Part shown: one piece after another, positions 1 through 7,295 of the stretch | Position numbering within the stretch: position 1 is the first letter of the stretch | Layout of the letters: every line of letters starts with the position of its first letter | Origin: Tsukamurella tyrosinosolvens | GTDB taxonomy: Bacteria; Actinomycetota; Actinomycetes; Mycobacteriales; Mycobacteriaceae | Length of the DNA stretch: 64,000 bases | Direction of reading: 5' to 3' | NCBI RefSeq assembly: GCF_900104775.1 | Contig: NZ_FNSA01000003.1 | Coordinates: 248,001-312,000, forward strand | Notes under the pieces: generated by a model | Told to the model about the DNA's origin: nothing | Database searches by the model: none | Seen by the model: the letters and a program-made list of their open reading frames with translations, nothing else | Position numbers and translations under genes: made by a program

Positions 1-653
1 TCGACGGCGGGGATTCCGGCCCAGGTGACGCGGGTGCCCGAGACGTCGTCGAGCACGCCGCAATGCCGGCCGGTGCGGGCGCCGACGACGCAGATCTCGG
101 GCCGCCCCGCGCGCAGCTCCTCGGTGCTGCTGACGCCGCGGACGGGGCCGATCGACCGCGCGATCGGCGCGACGTCGGCGCCCACCACCTGGATGATCGC
201 GATGTCCTGCCCGCGGGTGCTGCGGGTGGCCTTGATGTACTCACCGAACGGCGTGCTGCCGCCGCCGGACGTGAGGTACCGGGCGACGGGACTGCGCCCC
301 GGCCGCGCCTTCCCCGCCAGCTCGGCGCAGTGCCCGGCGGTGAAGGCCACGACCTCACCGCCGGGGTAGCGGGCCAGGAAGCCCAACGTGCAGACGCTCG
401 CGTAGACGCCGAACGAGTCGGCGTAGGTGGTGATCCCGGCGCCGGTCGTGGGCTTCGGCGCCGTCGCGGGCTTCAGGTCCGGCGCCACCACGTCGTAGGG
501 CTGCACGACGGGCGTCGTCACCGCCACGGTCGACGTGCTCGGCGGCGCTTCGGGCGCGGCGACCTCGTCCCGCTGGATCACCGCGCACCCGCCGAGCAGC
601 GCGACGGCGAGCGCGCACGCCGCGGCCCGCAGCGGGCGTCGGGCGGCGGTCAT
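1..653 (-). CDS. Lipoprotein with chymotrypsin-like serine protease fold (3' end cut by window)
   Basis: The reading frame runs leftward off the window, so only about 217 N-terminal residues are present. They begin with a short basic stretch, a hydrophobic segment and a lipobox ending LLGGC, so the product should be exported and lipid-anchored outside the membrane. After a Thr/Pro-rich linker comes a trypsin-type core: TAGHC gives the catalytic His and DIAIIQV fits the strand carrying the catalytic Asp. The Ser motif lies beyond the edge. The ATG is chosen because a TACGCT box sits 6 bases upstream. The P1 peptidase gene ends 17 bases upstream on the same strand. The substrate cannot be inferred. 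Confidence 0.8.
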   Translation of the reverse strand, partial: MTAARRPLRAAACALAVALLGGCAVIQRDEVAAPEAPPSTSTVAVTTPVVQPYDVVAPDLKPATAPKPTTGAGITTYADSFGVYASVCTLGFLARYPGGEVVAFTAGHCAELAGKARPGRSPVARYLTSGGGSTPFGEYIKATRSTRGQDIAIIQVVGADVAPIARSIGPVRGVSSTEELRAGRPEICVVGARTGRHCGVLDDVSGTRVTWAGIPAV

Positions 654-659
654 CGACTC

Positions 660-665
660 AGCGTA
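660..665 (-). promoter_or_regulatory. Leaderless -10 box (TACGCT) of the lipoprotein protease gene
   Basis: TANNNT hexamer separated by exactly 6 bases from the ATG, so transcription should start at or next to the start codon. The same geometry recurs at many genes here. Confidence 0.5.
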
Positions 666-670
666 GGGCG

Positions 671-1528
671 TCAGGCGCGCGAGCGGATGGCCTCGGTGAC
701 GGCGGAGATCGCCAGCGCGCGCACCACGTCGACCTTCGCGTCGACGGCACCGGTCGCGGCGGAGATGAAGGCGTCGCCGTCGAAACGCGTGTGCGGCGGG
801 TCGATAGCGCGGGCGAGGCCGTCGTGCGCGCCCTGCGCGAGGATCAGGCACTCGACCTTGGTGAGCTTCGCGTTGGTGATCACCACGCCGATGGTGGTGT
901 TCTGCCGATTGCCGCCGAAGGGCTCGTAGCCGCCGAAGTCGGGGGTCCCGGCCTCGCCGGTGAGGATCTCGCCGAAGGCGTTCACGGCGCACAGCGCGCC
1001 CACGACGATGTCGCCCGCGCGGACCTCGGCGTAGGCGAGGCCGGCGTCGTGCAGGTTCTCCAGTCCGCGGGCCTTGCCCGTGGTGGCGCCGGTGCCGGCG
1101 CCGATGAGGCCGTGCAGCTCGGCGTCGGCGCTCGCGGAAGCCGCTGCCGCGTAGCCGTTCTCGGCGGTCGGGCGGACCGTCGGATCGCCGACCATGAGGT
1201 CGAACAGGCCCAGGGTGGGGACGATGGGCACGCGGCCGGCGACGGTCTCGACGCCCCGGCCCTCCTCCTCGAGGCGGCGCATCACCCCGTCGGCGCTGGC
1301 GAGGCCGAAGGCGGAGCCCCCGGTGAGCACGGCGGCGTGGATCTCCTCGACGGAGCGCTCGGGGGAGAGCAGGTCGAACTCGCGGGAAGCGGGGGCGCCG
1401 CCGCGCACCTCCCCGGACCCGACGGTCCCGTCGGGGAAGGTCACGACGGTGCAGCCGGTGCGCGCGGCCGCGTCGGTGAAGTGGCCGACGCGGACGCCGG
1501 GGACGGTCACGCTCTGAACGACGGGCAT
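671..1528 (-). CDS. P1 family peptidase (DmpA-like aminopeptidase)
   Basis: A 285-residue protein of the P1/S58 family (L-aminopeptidase/D-esterase, related to DmpA). These are N-terminal nucleophile hydrolases that cleave themselves into two chains; members remove N-terminal residues from small peptides or amides. Typical family sequence is seen in VTVPGVRVGHFTD near the start, the Gly-rich LTGGSAFGLASADG around residues 68-81, and a glycine-rich GAGTGATTGKARG stretch in the middle. There is no signal peptide, so it is probably cytoplasmic. A TAGCCT box 6 bases before the ATG supports the start. It lies upstream of the lipoprotein protease gene. The natural substrate is unknown. Confidence 0.9.
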   Translation of the reverse strand: MPVVQSVTVPGVRVGHFTDAAARTGCTVVTFPDGTVGSGEVRGGAPASREFDLLSPERSVEEIHAAVLTGGSAFGLASADGVMRRLEEEGRGVETVAGRVPIVPTLGLFDLMVGDPTVRPTAENGYAAAASASADAELHGLIGAGTGATTGKARGLENLHDAGLAYAEVRAGDIVVGALCAVNAFGEILTGEAGTPDFGGYEPFGGNRQNTTIGVVITNAKLTKVECLILAQGAHDGLARAIDPPHTRFDGDAFISAATGAVDAKVDVVRALAISAVTEAIRSRA

Positions 1529-1534
1529 GTCCCC

Positions 1535-1540
1535 AGGCTA
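1535..1540 (-). promoter_or_regulatory. Leaderless -10 box (TAGCCT) of the P1 peptidase gene
   Basis: TANNNT hexamer 6 bases upstream of the ATG. Confidence 0.5.
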
Positions 1541-1572
1541 CGACGGTGCCGCCCGGCGCGGGTGCCGGCGGG

Positions 1573-1959
1573 TCAGGCGCGGGTGGGGGCGTACGCGGCC
1601 TCGTAGGCGGCGCGCGTCGCGTCGCGGCGCTCGGCCACGGCGGGGTTCTCCAGCTCGGGGTCGAGGCCGTTCTTCTCCAGCCGGCGGGCGCGATTGGGGC
1701 GCATGTAGGCGGCGTTGTAGAAGACGGCGAGCAGCGCGCCGAGCAGCACCGTGGCGCCGCGCAGCGCCAGCGGGCCGGGGAGCAGCATGAGCAGCGCGTA
1801 CACCGGGAGCACCGCGAGCTGGCCGCGGATCAGGTGCCGGGCCGCCCAGGTGCGGCGGGTCAGGGTGCGGCGCACCCATTCCCGGTTCCGCTCCGGCAGC
1901 GAGCCGGTGTAGACCCAGGCGAGGTAATGCAGGGGATCGGGGCGGTGGACGGCGTTCAT
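1573..1959 (-). CDS. DUF5313 family small membrane protein
   Basis: A 128-residue protein resembling the actinobacterial DUF5313 family. It opens with basic and aromatic residues (HYLAWVYTGSLPERNREWV), then has two hydrophobic segments, roughly residues 45-62 and 64-82, and a charged C-terminus, so it is likely an inner membrane protein of unknown role. Its ATG overlaps the end of the upstream marR-type gene by four bases, so the two are translationally coupled and probably co-regulated. The start at 1959 is preferred over longer in-frame extensions because those run deep into the regulator gene. Function is unknown. Confidence 0.75.
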   Translation of the reverse strand: MNAVHRPDPLHYLAWVYTGSLPERNREWVRRTLTRRTWAARHLIRGQLAVLPVYALLMLLPGPLALRGATVLLGALLAVFYNAAYMRPNRARRLEKNGLDPELENPAVAERRDATRAAYEAAYAPTRA

Positions 1960-2414
1960 CGGGACTCCTTCAATGCGCCCGCGGCGAGCGCTTTGGCGTT
2001 GACGGTGGTGAGCACGCGGTGCAGGTCCTCGAGTTCGTCGAGGCTCGCGCCCAGGGCCTCGATCACGGCGGGCGGCACGGCGAGGGCCTGTTCGCGCAGG
2101 TCCCGGCCGGCCGCGGTGAGCTCGACGTCGATCCGGCGCTCGTCGTCGGCGGCGCGGCCGCGGGTGAGGAGACCCTGTGCCTCGAGCCGCTTGAGCAGCG
2201 GGCTCAGCGTGGGCGAATCCAGCTGCAGCGCCTCGGCGATCCCCTTCACCGACCGCGGCGACTCCTCCCACAGGGCCAGCATCACGAGGTACTGGGGGTG
2301 GGTGAGGCCCATGGGCGCCAGGATCGGCCGGTACACCGACAGCACCGCGCGGTTGGCGACGGCCAGCGCGAAGCACACCTGGCGTTCCAGGGAGAGCGGA
2401 TCGGGATCTGTCAT
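1956..2414 (-). CDS. MarR-family regulator, OhrR-like with N-terminal sensor cysteine
   Basis: A 152-residue winged-helix repressor. It matches the OhrR branch of MarR: RQVCFALAVANRAV at the start places Cys14 where OhrR proteins carry the peroxide-reactive cysteine, followed by THPQYLVMLALWE, the recognition region LDSPTLSPLLKRLEAQGL and the wing RAADDERRIDVELT. OhrR proteins repress organic-peroxide resistance genes and release DNA when the cysteine is oxidised. The usual partner ohr is not adjacent; the coupled gene here encodes DUF5313. Two palindromes just upstream are probable autoregulatory operators. OhrR-type redox sensing is inferred from the cysteine and overall similarity. Confidence 0.85.
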   Translation of the reverse strand: MTDPDPLSLERQVCFALAVANRAVLSVYRPILAPMGLTHPQYLVMLALWEESPRSVKGIAEALQLDSPTLSPLLKRLEAQGLLTRGRAADDERRIDVELTAAGRDLREQALAVPPAVIEALGASLDELEDLHRVLTTVNAKALAAGALKESR

Positions 2415-2420
2415 GCCTCG

Positions 2421-2426
2421 ACGCTA
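2421..2426 (-). promoter_or_regulatory. Leaderless -10 box (TAGCGT) of the OhrR-like gene
   Basis: TANNNT 6 bases upstream of the ATG, immediately followed upstream by the two palindromic operator candidates, so bound repressor would cover the promoter. Confidence 0.5.
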
Positions 2427-2435
2427 GCAGATTAG

Positions 2436-2466
2436 TCGTGCACGAATCAATAGTGCACTAACTATT
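2436..2466. promoter_or_regulatory. Two palindromic operator candidates for the OhrR-like regulator
   Basis: Perfect 10-base palindromes TCGTGCACGA (2436-2445) and TAGTGCACTA (2451-2460) share the core GTGCAC and lie 15 bases centre to centre. The second also sits inside a longer interrupted repeat AATAGT-N6-ACTATT (2449-2466) that overlaps the ligD stop codon. Their position just upstream of the marR -10 box suggests autorepression. Confidence 0.55.
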
Positions 2467-4840
2467 CCTCGGGGCCCTCCCACGGCGCCTCGTCGGCGGA
2501 GGGCAGGTCACCGGGGAGCAGGTCGCGCCGGAAGCCGCGCCAGCTCGGTTGCCGCAGGTGGCCGCCCCGGCGCAGCGACGAGTAGCGCACGTCGCCGATC
2601 ACCTTGGGGAGCACCCACACGGCGTCACGGGCCTCGGGATCGTCGATCGGCGCCGTGAACGGGGAGCGGCGCATCCGCAGCGGCTCCAGCTCTTCGGCCA
2701 GCGCGGCCAGGTCGCGGTCGCTGAACCCGGAGCCCACCGACCCCAGGTAGACGAGCCCCGTCTCGGCGGGCAGGCCCACGAGCACCGAGCCGATCCCGCC
2801 CCCGCGCGAGCCCTTGCCGGGCTTCCAGCCGCCGATCGCGACCTGCAGGTCGCGCCAGTTCTTGTGCTTGAGCCATGCGCGCACCCGCTGCCCCGGCAGG
2901 TACGGCGAGTCCCGGCGCTTCGCGATGATCCCCTCCCAGCCGAGTTCCGCGCTGAGCGCCGCGGCCTCCGCTCCGGTCGCCGCGTCGACGAGCGGCGGCA
3001 CGCTCACCGCCGTGTCGTGTTCGAGCAGCGGCGCAAGGCCTTCCAGCACCTGGCGGCGCACCGTCCACGGGCGCTTCGTCAGGTCGACGCCGTTGAGCGA
3101 CAGCACGTCGAAGAGGTACAGCTGCACCGCGCCGGACCGGGTCTCGCCGCCCGCCATCAGGTGGAACGACGGTACGCCGTTCGGGTCGAGCACCACCGCC
3201 TCGCCGTCGAGCACCACGTCCATCCCGTCGAGATCGGCGGCGAGGGACTCGAACTCGGGGAACTCGCCGGTCACCGTGCGGCCCGAGCGGGTGCGCAGGG
3301 AGACGGTGCCGCCGCGCACCGTCGCGATCATGCGGTAGCCGTCCCACTTGCCCTCGAAGGCCCAGTCCGCGGCGGAGAGCCCGTCGATCGCGGATTCGGT
3401 GGGCAGCATGGGATCCGGCGCGAGGCCGGCGGCGGGCTTGGCGGGCGCGGACTTGTCCTTGGTGAGGTGCGCGAGCCAGTTCTTGTCGCCGGTGCGGATC
3501 AGCGCGTACCGCTTGCCCTGCAGCCGATTCCCGTGCAGCGTCACGATCACCTCGTTCGAGCGCCACTTCTCCAGCTCGTAGGTGCCGTGGTCCCAGATGG
3601 TCACGTCGCCGCCGCCGTACTCGCCCCGGGGGATGCTGCCCTCGAAGGCCGCGTAGTCCATCGGGTGGTCCTCGGTGCGGACGGCGAGGTGGTTGATGTC
3701 GGGGTCGTCGGGGAGGTTCTTCGGCACGGCCCAGGAGGCGAGCACCCCGTCGTGCTCCAGGCGGAAGTCGTAGTGCAGGCGCCGCGCGTGGTGCTCCTGG
3801 ATGACGAAGATCGGATCGCCCTGCGACGGTGCGCCGCCGAAGGGCTCGGGCGTCTTCCGCGCGTCGCGCTTGGCGCGGTACTCGCCGAGGTCGACGGGCT
3901 CGGGCGGCGGCGCCGACGGTGCCTCGGCGCCGTCCGGCCGGGCGTCGGCACCGTAGAGCCCGGCGAGGAGGTCGCCGTCGGCCAGGGCGCGCGCGAGGAC
4001 CTCGCCGAACTCGAGCTGGCGCAGGCCGGGGCGGGCGAGCTCGTCCCAGGTGCGCGGCGCGGCGACCCACGGATGGTCCCGTCCGCGCAGCGAGTACGGC
4101 GCGACGGTGGTCTTGGACGCGCTGTTCTGCGACCAGTCGACGAAGATGCGGCCGCCCCGCTGGACCTTCGCCATCGACGCGGTGACCAGCTCGGGCGATT
4201 CGACCTCCAGCTGCGAGGCGATGGCGTGCGCGACCGTGCGCGCGCCGTTCGCCGAGATGCCGCCGGGCAGGGGCGCGTAGACGTGCAGCCCCTTGGAGCC
4301 GCTGGTCACGGGGTAGCCCTCCATGTCCATCGCGGCGAGCAGCTCGCGGATGCGCAGGGCGAGCGCGGCGCAGTCGTCGAGGGTGACGTCGGGGCCGGGA
4401 TCGAGGTCGAGCACGAGGCGGTTCGGCGGTCCGGGGACCTCCGGGCGGTCGGGGTCGGCACCGTCGGGCACGAACGCCCACTGCGGGACGTGCAGCTCCA
4501 GCGCGGCCTGCTGGCCCAGCCACACCATGCCGGCGGCGTTCTCGATGACCGGGTACTGGGACTCGCCGTCGGAGTGGAACTGGCTGCCGCGGCGGATCCA
4601 CGCCGGCGCGTGGCTCGGCAGCCGCTTCTCGAAGAAGGCGGTCTTGTCCACGCCGTTGGGCCAGCGCTTGCGGGTGAGGGGCCGGTCGCGCAGGTGGGGG
4701 AGGGCGAACGGGGCGATGGCCTGGAAGTAGTCGATGACCTCGGCCTTCGTGGTACCCGTGGCGGGGTAGAGCACCTTGTCGAGGTTGGTCAGCTGCACAC
4801 CGACGCCGTCGACCTCGCGGTTCTCCCGGATCTGCGCCAC
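2462..4840 (-). CDS. ligD: ATP-dependent DNA ligase LigD (polymerase-phosphoesterase-ligase)
   Basis: A 792-residue multifunctional end-joining enzyme in the mycobacterial order. Residues ~5-300 are the archaeal-primase-type polymerase domain (LTNLDKVLYPATG, LDLDPGPDV, SGSKGLHVYAPL). Residues ~345-500 hold the 3'-phosphoesterase (IQEHHARRLHYDFRLEHDGVL). The rest is the ATP-dependent ligase with the nucleotidyl-transfer motif EGKWDGYR; Lys498 is the predicted adenylated residue. With Ku it repairs double-strand breaks by non-homologous end joining. The GTG at 4840 is chosen because GATAAT lies 6 bases upstream and the LigD similarity starts right after it. It is divergent from ku with 90 bases between. 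M. tuberculosis LigD is 759 residues. Confidence 0.95.
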   Translation of the reverse strand: MAQIRENREVDGVGVQLTNLDKVLYPATGTTKAEVIDYFQAIAPFALPHLRDRPLTRKRWPNGVDKTAFFEKRLPSHAPAWIRRGSQFHSDGESQYPVIENAAGMVWLGQQAALELHVPQWAFVPDGADPDRPEVPGPPNRLVLDLDPGPDVTLDDCAALALRIRELLAAMDMEGYPVTSGSKGLHVYAPLPGGISANGARTVAHAIASQLEVESPELVTASMAKVQRGGRIFVDWSQNSASKTTVAPYSLRGRDHPWVAAPRTWDELARPGLRQLEFGEVLARALADGDLLAGLYGADARPDGAEAPSAPPPEPVDLGEYRAKRDARKTPEPFGGAPSQGDPIFVIQEHHARRLHYDFRLEHDGVLASWAVPKNLPDDPDINHLAVRTEDHPMDYAAFEGSIPRGEYGGGDVTIWDHGTYELEKWRSNEVIVTLHGNRLQGKRYALIRTGDKNWLAHLTKDKSAPAKPAAGLAPDPMLPTESAIDGLSAADWAFEGKWDGYRMIATVRGGTVSLRTRSGRTVTGEFPEFESLAADLDGMDVVLDGEAVVLDPNGVPSFHLMAGGETRSGAVQLYLFDVLSLNGVDLTKRPWTVRRQVLEGLAPLLEHDTAVSVPPLVDAATGAEAAALSAELGWEGIIAKRRDSPYLPGQRVRAWLKHKNWRDLQVAIGGWKPGKGSRGGGIGSVLVGLPAETGLVYLGSVGSGFSDRDLAALAEELEPLRMRRSPFTAPIDDPEARDAVWVLPKVIGDVRYSSLRRGGHLRQPSWRGFRRDLLPGDLPSADEAPWEGPEE

Positions 4841-4846
4841 GGGCCC

Positions 4847-4852
4847 ATTATC
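4847..4852 (-). promoter_or_regulatory. Probable leaderless -10 box (GATAAT) of ligD
   Basis: GATAAT, one mismatch from TATAAT, is 6 bases before the GTG start. The opposite strand has CACAAT (4919-4924) 6 bases before the ku ATG, so both end-joining genes may be transcribed without leaders. Confidence 0.4.
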
Positions 4853-4930
4853 GGGCCCCGCGCCCGCAGCGGGGAGGAACGTCCCGTTCGCGCCCTCGCT
4901 AAATGACTCCTCACCAGTCACAATGGTCAC

Positions 4931-5743
4931 ATGCGCGCGATATGGACGGGTGAGCTGTCGTTCGGGCTCGTGAACGTGCCCGTGAAGGTGTACTCCGCGA
5001 TCGAGAGCCACGACGCGAAGTCGCACCAGGTGGACTCGAAGGACGGGGTCCGCATCCGGTACAAGCGCGTGCGCGAGGGCACCGACGACGAGGTGGAGTT
5101 CGCGAACATCGCGAACGCCTACGAGGCCGACGGCGGCGAGACGGTGGTCGTCTCGAAGGAGGACATCAAGTCGATGCCGGTGGAGAAGCACCGGGAGATC
5201 GCGGTGACGGAGTTCGTGCCGCGCGAGGACGTCGACCCGATCATGTTCGACAAGCCCTACTTCCTGGAGCCCTCGTCGAAGTCGCCCAAGGCGTACGTGC
5301 TGCTGCGGCAGGCGCTGCAGGAGACCGACCGGCTCGCGATCTGCACGTTCACGCTGCGCAACCGCACGCGGCTGTGCGCGCTGCGCGTGGTCGGCAACGT
5401 CATGGTGCTGCAGACCCTGCTCTGGCCCGACGAGGTGCGCACGCCGGAGTTCCCGGCGCTCACCGAGGACGTGAAGATCCGCCCGCAGGAGCTCGCGATG
5501 GCCGCCTCACTCATCGACTCGATGGCGACCGACTTCGACCCCGAGCAGTACGAGGACGACTACCAGGTGCAGCTGCGCCAGCTGATCGAGGCGAAGGCCA
5601 CCGGCGGCACCGCGTTCCCCGAGGCCCCCGAGGAGGAGGCCGAGGACGACGAGGTCGCCGACCTGCTCGCCGCGCTCAAGGCGTCGGTGAAGAACCGGGA
5701 GGCGCAGCCCGAGCGGCCCGCGCGCAAGCGCACCGCGAGCTGA
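4931..5743 (+). CDS. ku: Ku family DNA end-binding protein
   Basis: A 270-residue bacterial Ku homodimer subunit. It starts with the family signature MRAIWTGELSFGLVNVPVKVY and continues with the beta-barrel core that encircles DNA ends (ESHDAKSHQVD, EFVPREDVDPIMFDKPYFLEP). The acidic and then basic tail (EEEAEDDEVADLLAAL, ending PARKRTAS) corresponds to the C-terminal region that contacts LigD and DNA. Length matches the mycobacterial protein. Ku recruits LigD to broken ends, and the divergent ligD gene supports this. Its stop codon is directly adjacent to the stop of the convergent tetR gene. Confidence 0.95.
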   Translation: MRAIWTGELSFGLVNVPVKVYSAIESHDAKSHQVDSKDGVRIRYKRVREGTDDEVEFANIANAYEADGGETVVVSKEDIKSMPVEKHREIAVTEFVPREDVDPIMFDKPYFLEPSSKSPKAYVLLRQALQETDRLAICTFTLRNRTRLCALRVVGNVMVLQTLLWPDEVRTPEFPALTEDVKIRPQELAMAASLIDSMATDFDPEQYEDDYQVQLRQLIEAKATGGTAFPEAPEEEAEDDEVADLLAALKASVKNREAQPERPARKRTAS

Positions 5744-6310
5744 TCACCGCCCGCTCGCGACGTCCCGCAGGTCCGCGAAGGCGCGCCGGGTCACGTCCTC
5801 CAGGTCGACGGTGCCCTCCGCCGCGATCCACTCCTCGTACGCCGCGGTGAAGGCGGCGACGCCCGCGCCCGCCGCGACCCGGGCCGTCCGCGGCGCGGCG
5901 CCGCGGACGGCGAGCGCGGCCGCGAGGGCGCGCGCCAGGGAGTCCATCTTGTGCAGTTCGCGTTCGCGCAGCGCCGGCGTCGCGTCGATGACGCGCTGGC
6001 GCTCGATCGGCAGGGCGCCGCGGCCGGCGATCATCCGCGCCATCGTGCCGAACGCGGCCGCGACGACGTCGATCGGCGCGGCCTCCGGCTGCGCCTCGGC
6101 GGCCTGTGCGGCGAGCATCTCCTCGAGGAGGCCCTGGCCCCAGAACAGGACCTCCTTCTTGTCGGCGTAGTGCCGGAAGAAGGTCCGCTCGGTGAGCCCC
6201 GCGCGCTCGGCGATCTGCGCGACGGTGGTGGCCTCGTAGCCCTGCTCGGCGAACAGCGCGAACGCCGCCGCCTCGAGCCGCTCCTGTGCGTTCGGCTGCC
6301 ACCGTGCCAT
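5744..6310 (-). CDS. TetR family transcriptional regulator
   Basis: A 188-residue regulator. The N-terminal helix-turn-helix is clear: RLEAAAFALFAEQGYEATTVAQIAERAGLTERTFFRHYADKKEVLF (residues ~10-55). The rest is a helical ligand-binding domain of unspecified ligand. The SDR gene ends 9 bases upstream on the same strand, so the pair is probably co-transcribed, yet a TAGGCT box 6 bases before this ATG could give it a separate leaderless promoter. The two 21-base palindromes ahead of the SDR gene are the likely operators, by position. Confidence 0.88.
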   Translation of the reverse strand: MARWQPNAQERLEAAAFALFAEQGYEATTVAQIAERAGLTERTFFRHYADKKEVLFWGQGLLEEMLAAQAAEAQPEAAPIDVVAAAFGTMARMIAGRGALPIERQRVIDATPALRERELHKMDSLARALAAALAVRGAAPRTARVAAGAGVAAFTAAYEEWIAAEGTVDLEDVTRRAFADLRDVASGR

Positions 6311-6316
6311 GCGTCG

Positions 6317-6322
6317 AGCCTA
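6317..6322 (-). promoter_or_regulatory. Leaderless -10 box (TAGGCT) of tetR, overlapping the SDR stop codon
   Basis: TANNNT 6 bases upstream of the tetR ATG; it overlaps the last codon of the preceding SDR gene. Confidence 0.45.
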
Positions 6323-7204
6323 CGAAACGGCCGCGGGATCCCAGCGCGCGATGTCGTCGACGAGGCCCGCGCCGTCGGGCGCCCACCCCAGCGCGGCGCG
6401 GGTCAGCTCCGTCGACGCCGTGGTGTCCAGGGCGAGCAGCGGTGCGAGGAAACCGAACCGGGCCTCGGCGTCGCCGGGCTCGACCACCTCGGTCGGGACG
6501 CCCATGAGCCGCCCGACGGCCGCGGCGATGTCGGCCACCGCGACGGCCTCGCCGGCGGCGTGGAAGACGGATCCCGCGGTTCCGCGCTCGGCGGCCAGGC
6601 GGAACAGCCGCGCGGCGTCGCGGCGGTGCACCGCGGGCCAGCGCTGCGCCCCGTCGCCGACGTACCCGGAACGCCCGGCGTCGCCCGCGATGGCGGCCAG
6701 GCGGCCGACGAAACCGGCGGGCACGTCGTCGTGCACCGACGGTGCCAGCCGGACGACGGACGAGCGGACGTCCCGCTCCGCGAGCGCGAGCGCGGCGGCG
6801 AACCCGGCGGTCCGCGGGGACGGGGGCATCGGGTCGGTCTCCAGCGCGTCGCGGCCGCTGGTCAGCCCGAGGAGGCCGGAGGCGATGACGAGGGGCCGCC
6901 CGGATCCGGCGAGCGCGTCGCCCATCGCGTCGATGGCCGCGACCTCGACCTGCGCCGACTCGGCGAACTGCGAGAAGTCGTGGTTGAACGCGAGATGGAT
7001 GACCCCGTCCGTGTCCGCGGCGGCCGCGCGGAGCACCGCGGTCTCCTCGATCGTGCCGCGGACAGGCTCGGCGCCCAGCGCGCGGACGGCGTCGGCACCG
7101 CGATCCGACCGGACGAGGCCGGTGACCTCGTGGCCGGCGCCGAGCAACTCAGTGACCACTGCGGAGCCGACGAAGCCGGACGCGCCCGTGACGAAGAATC
7201 GCAT
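6320..7204 (-). CDS. NAD(P)-dependent extended SDR / epimerase-like oxidoreductase
   Basis: A 294-residue Rossmann-fold protein. The nucleotide-binding motif is the first thing in the protein, MRFFVTGASGFVGSAVV, matching GxxGxxG of extended or atypical short-chain dehydrogenases. LVRSDRGADAVRALGAEPVRGTIEE and GVIHLAFNHDF follow the NAD-epimerase pattern. The classical YxxxK catalytic pair is not evident, as in many atypical members, so the reaction is uncertain. An AGGAGG ribosome site precedes the ATG. It lies directly upstream of tetR, a common arrangement for an inducible enzyme and its repressor. Confidence 0.88.
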   Translation of the reverse strand: MRFFVTGASGFVGSAVVTELLGAGHEVTGLVRSDRGADAVRALGAEPVRGTIEETAVLRAAAADTDGVIHLAFNHDFSQFAESAQVEVAAIDAMGDALAGSGRPLVIASGLLGLTSGRDALETDPMPPSPRTAGFAAALALAERDVRSSVVRLAPSVHDDVPAGFVGRLAAIAGDAGRSGYVGDGAQRWPAVHRRDAARLFRLAAERGTAGSVFHAAGEAVAVADIAAAVGRLMGVPTEVVEPGDAEARFGFLAPLLALDTTASTELTRAALGWAPDGAGLVDDIARWDPAAVS

Positions 7205-7226
7205 GGTGAGAACCTCCTGAACGATG

Positions 7227-7247
7227 TGATGTCAGTTGCTGACATCA
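7227..7247. promoter_or_regulatory. Perfect 21-base operator palindrome upstream of the SDR-tetR pair (site 1)
   Basis: Arms TGATGTCAG and CTGACATCA, perfect over 9 bases, with a 3-base centre. Length and symmetry fit a TetR dimer site. It lies 22 bases upstream of the SDR start codon. Confidence 0.65.
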
Positions 7248-7260
7248 CTGACCATACGCC

Positions 7261-7281
7261 TGATGTCAGCAACTGTCATCA
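7261..7281. promoter_or_regulatory. Second copy of the 21-base operator palindrome (site 2)
   Basis: TGATGTCAG, three bases, CTGTCATCA: one mismatch from the perfect palindrome, with its centre 34 bases from site 1. It also lies just past the stop of the convergently placed end of the condensation-GNAT gene. Confidence 0.6.
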
Positions 7282-7295
7282 CTGCCGTGTGCGGA

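Noticed and set aside
2549..4906. Long plus-strand open frame opposite ligD
   Set aside because: The minus strand encodes full LigD domains with catalytic residues; the opposite product is compositional noise.
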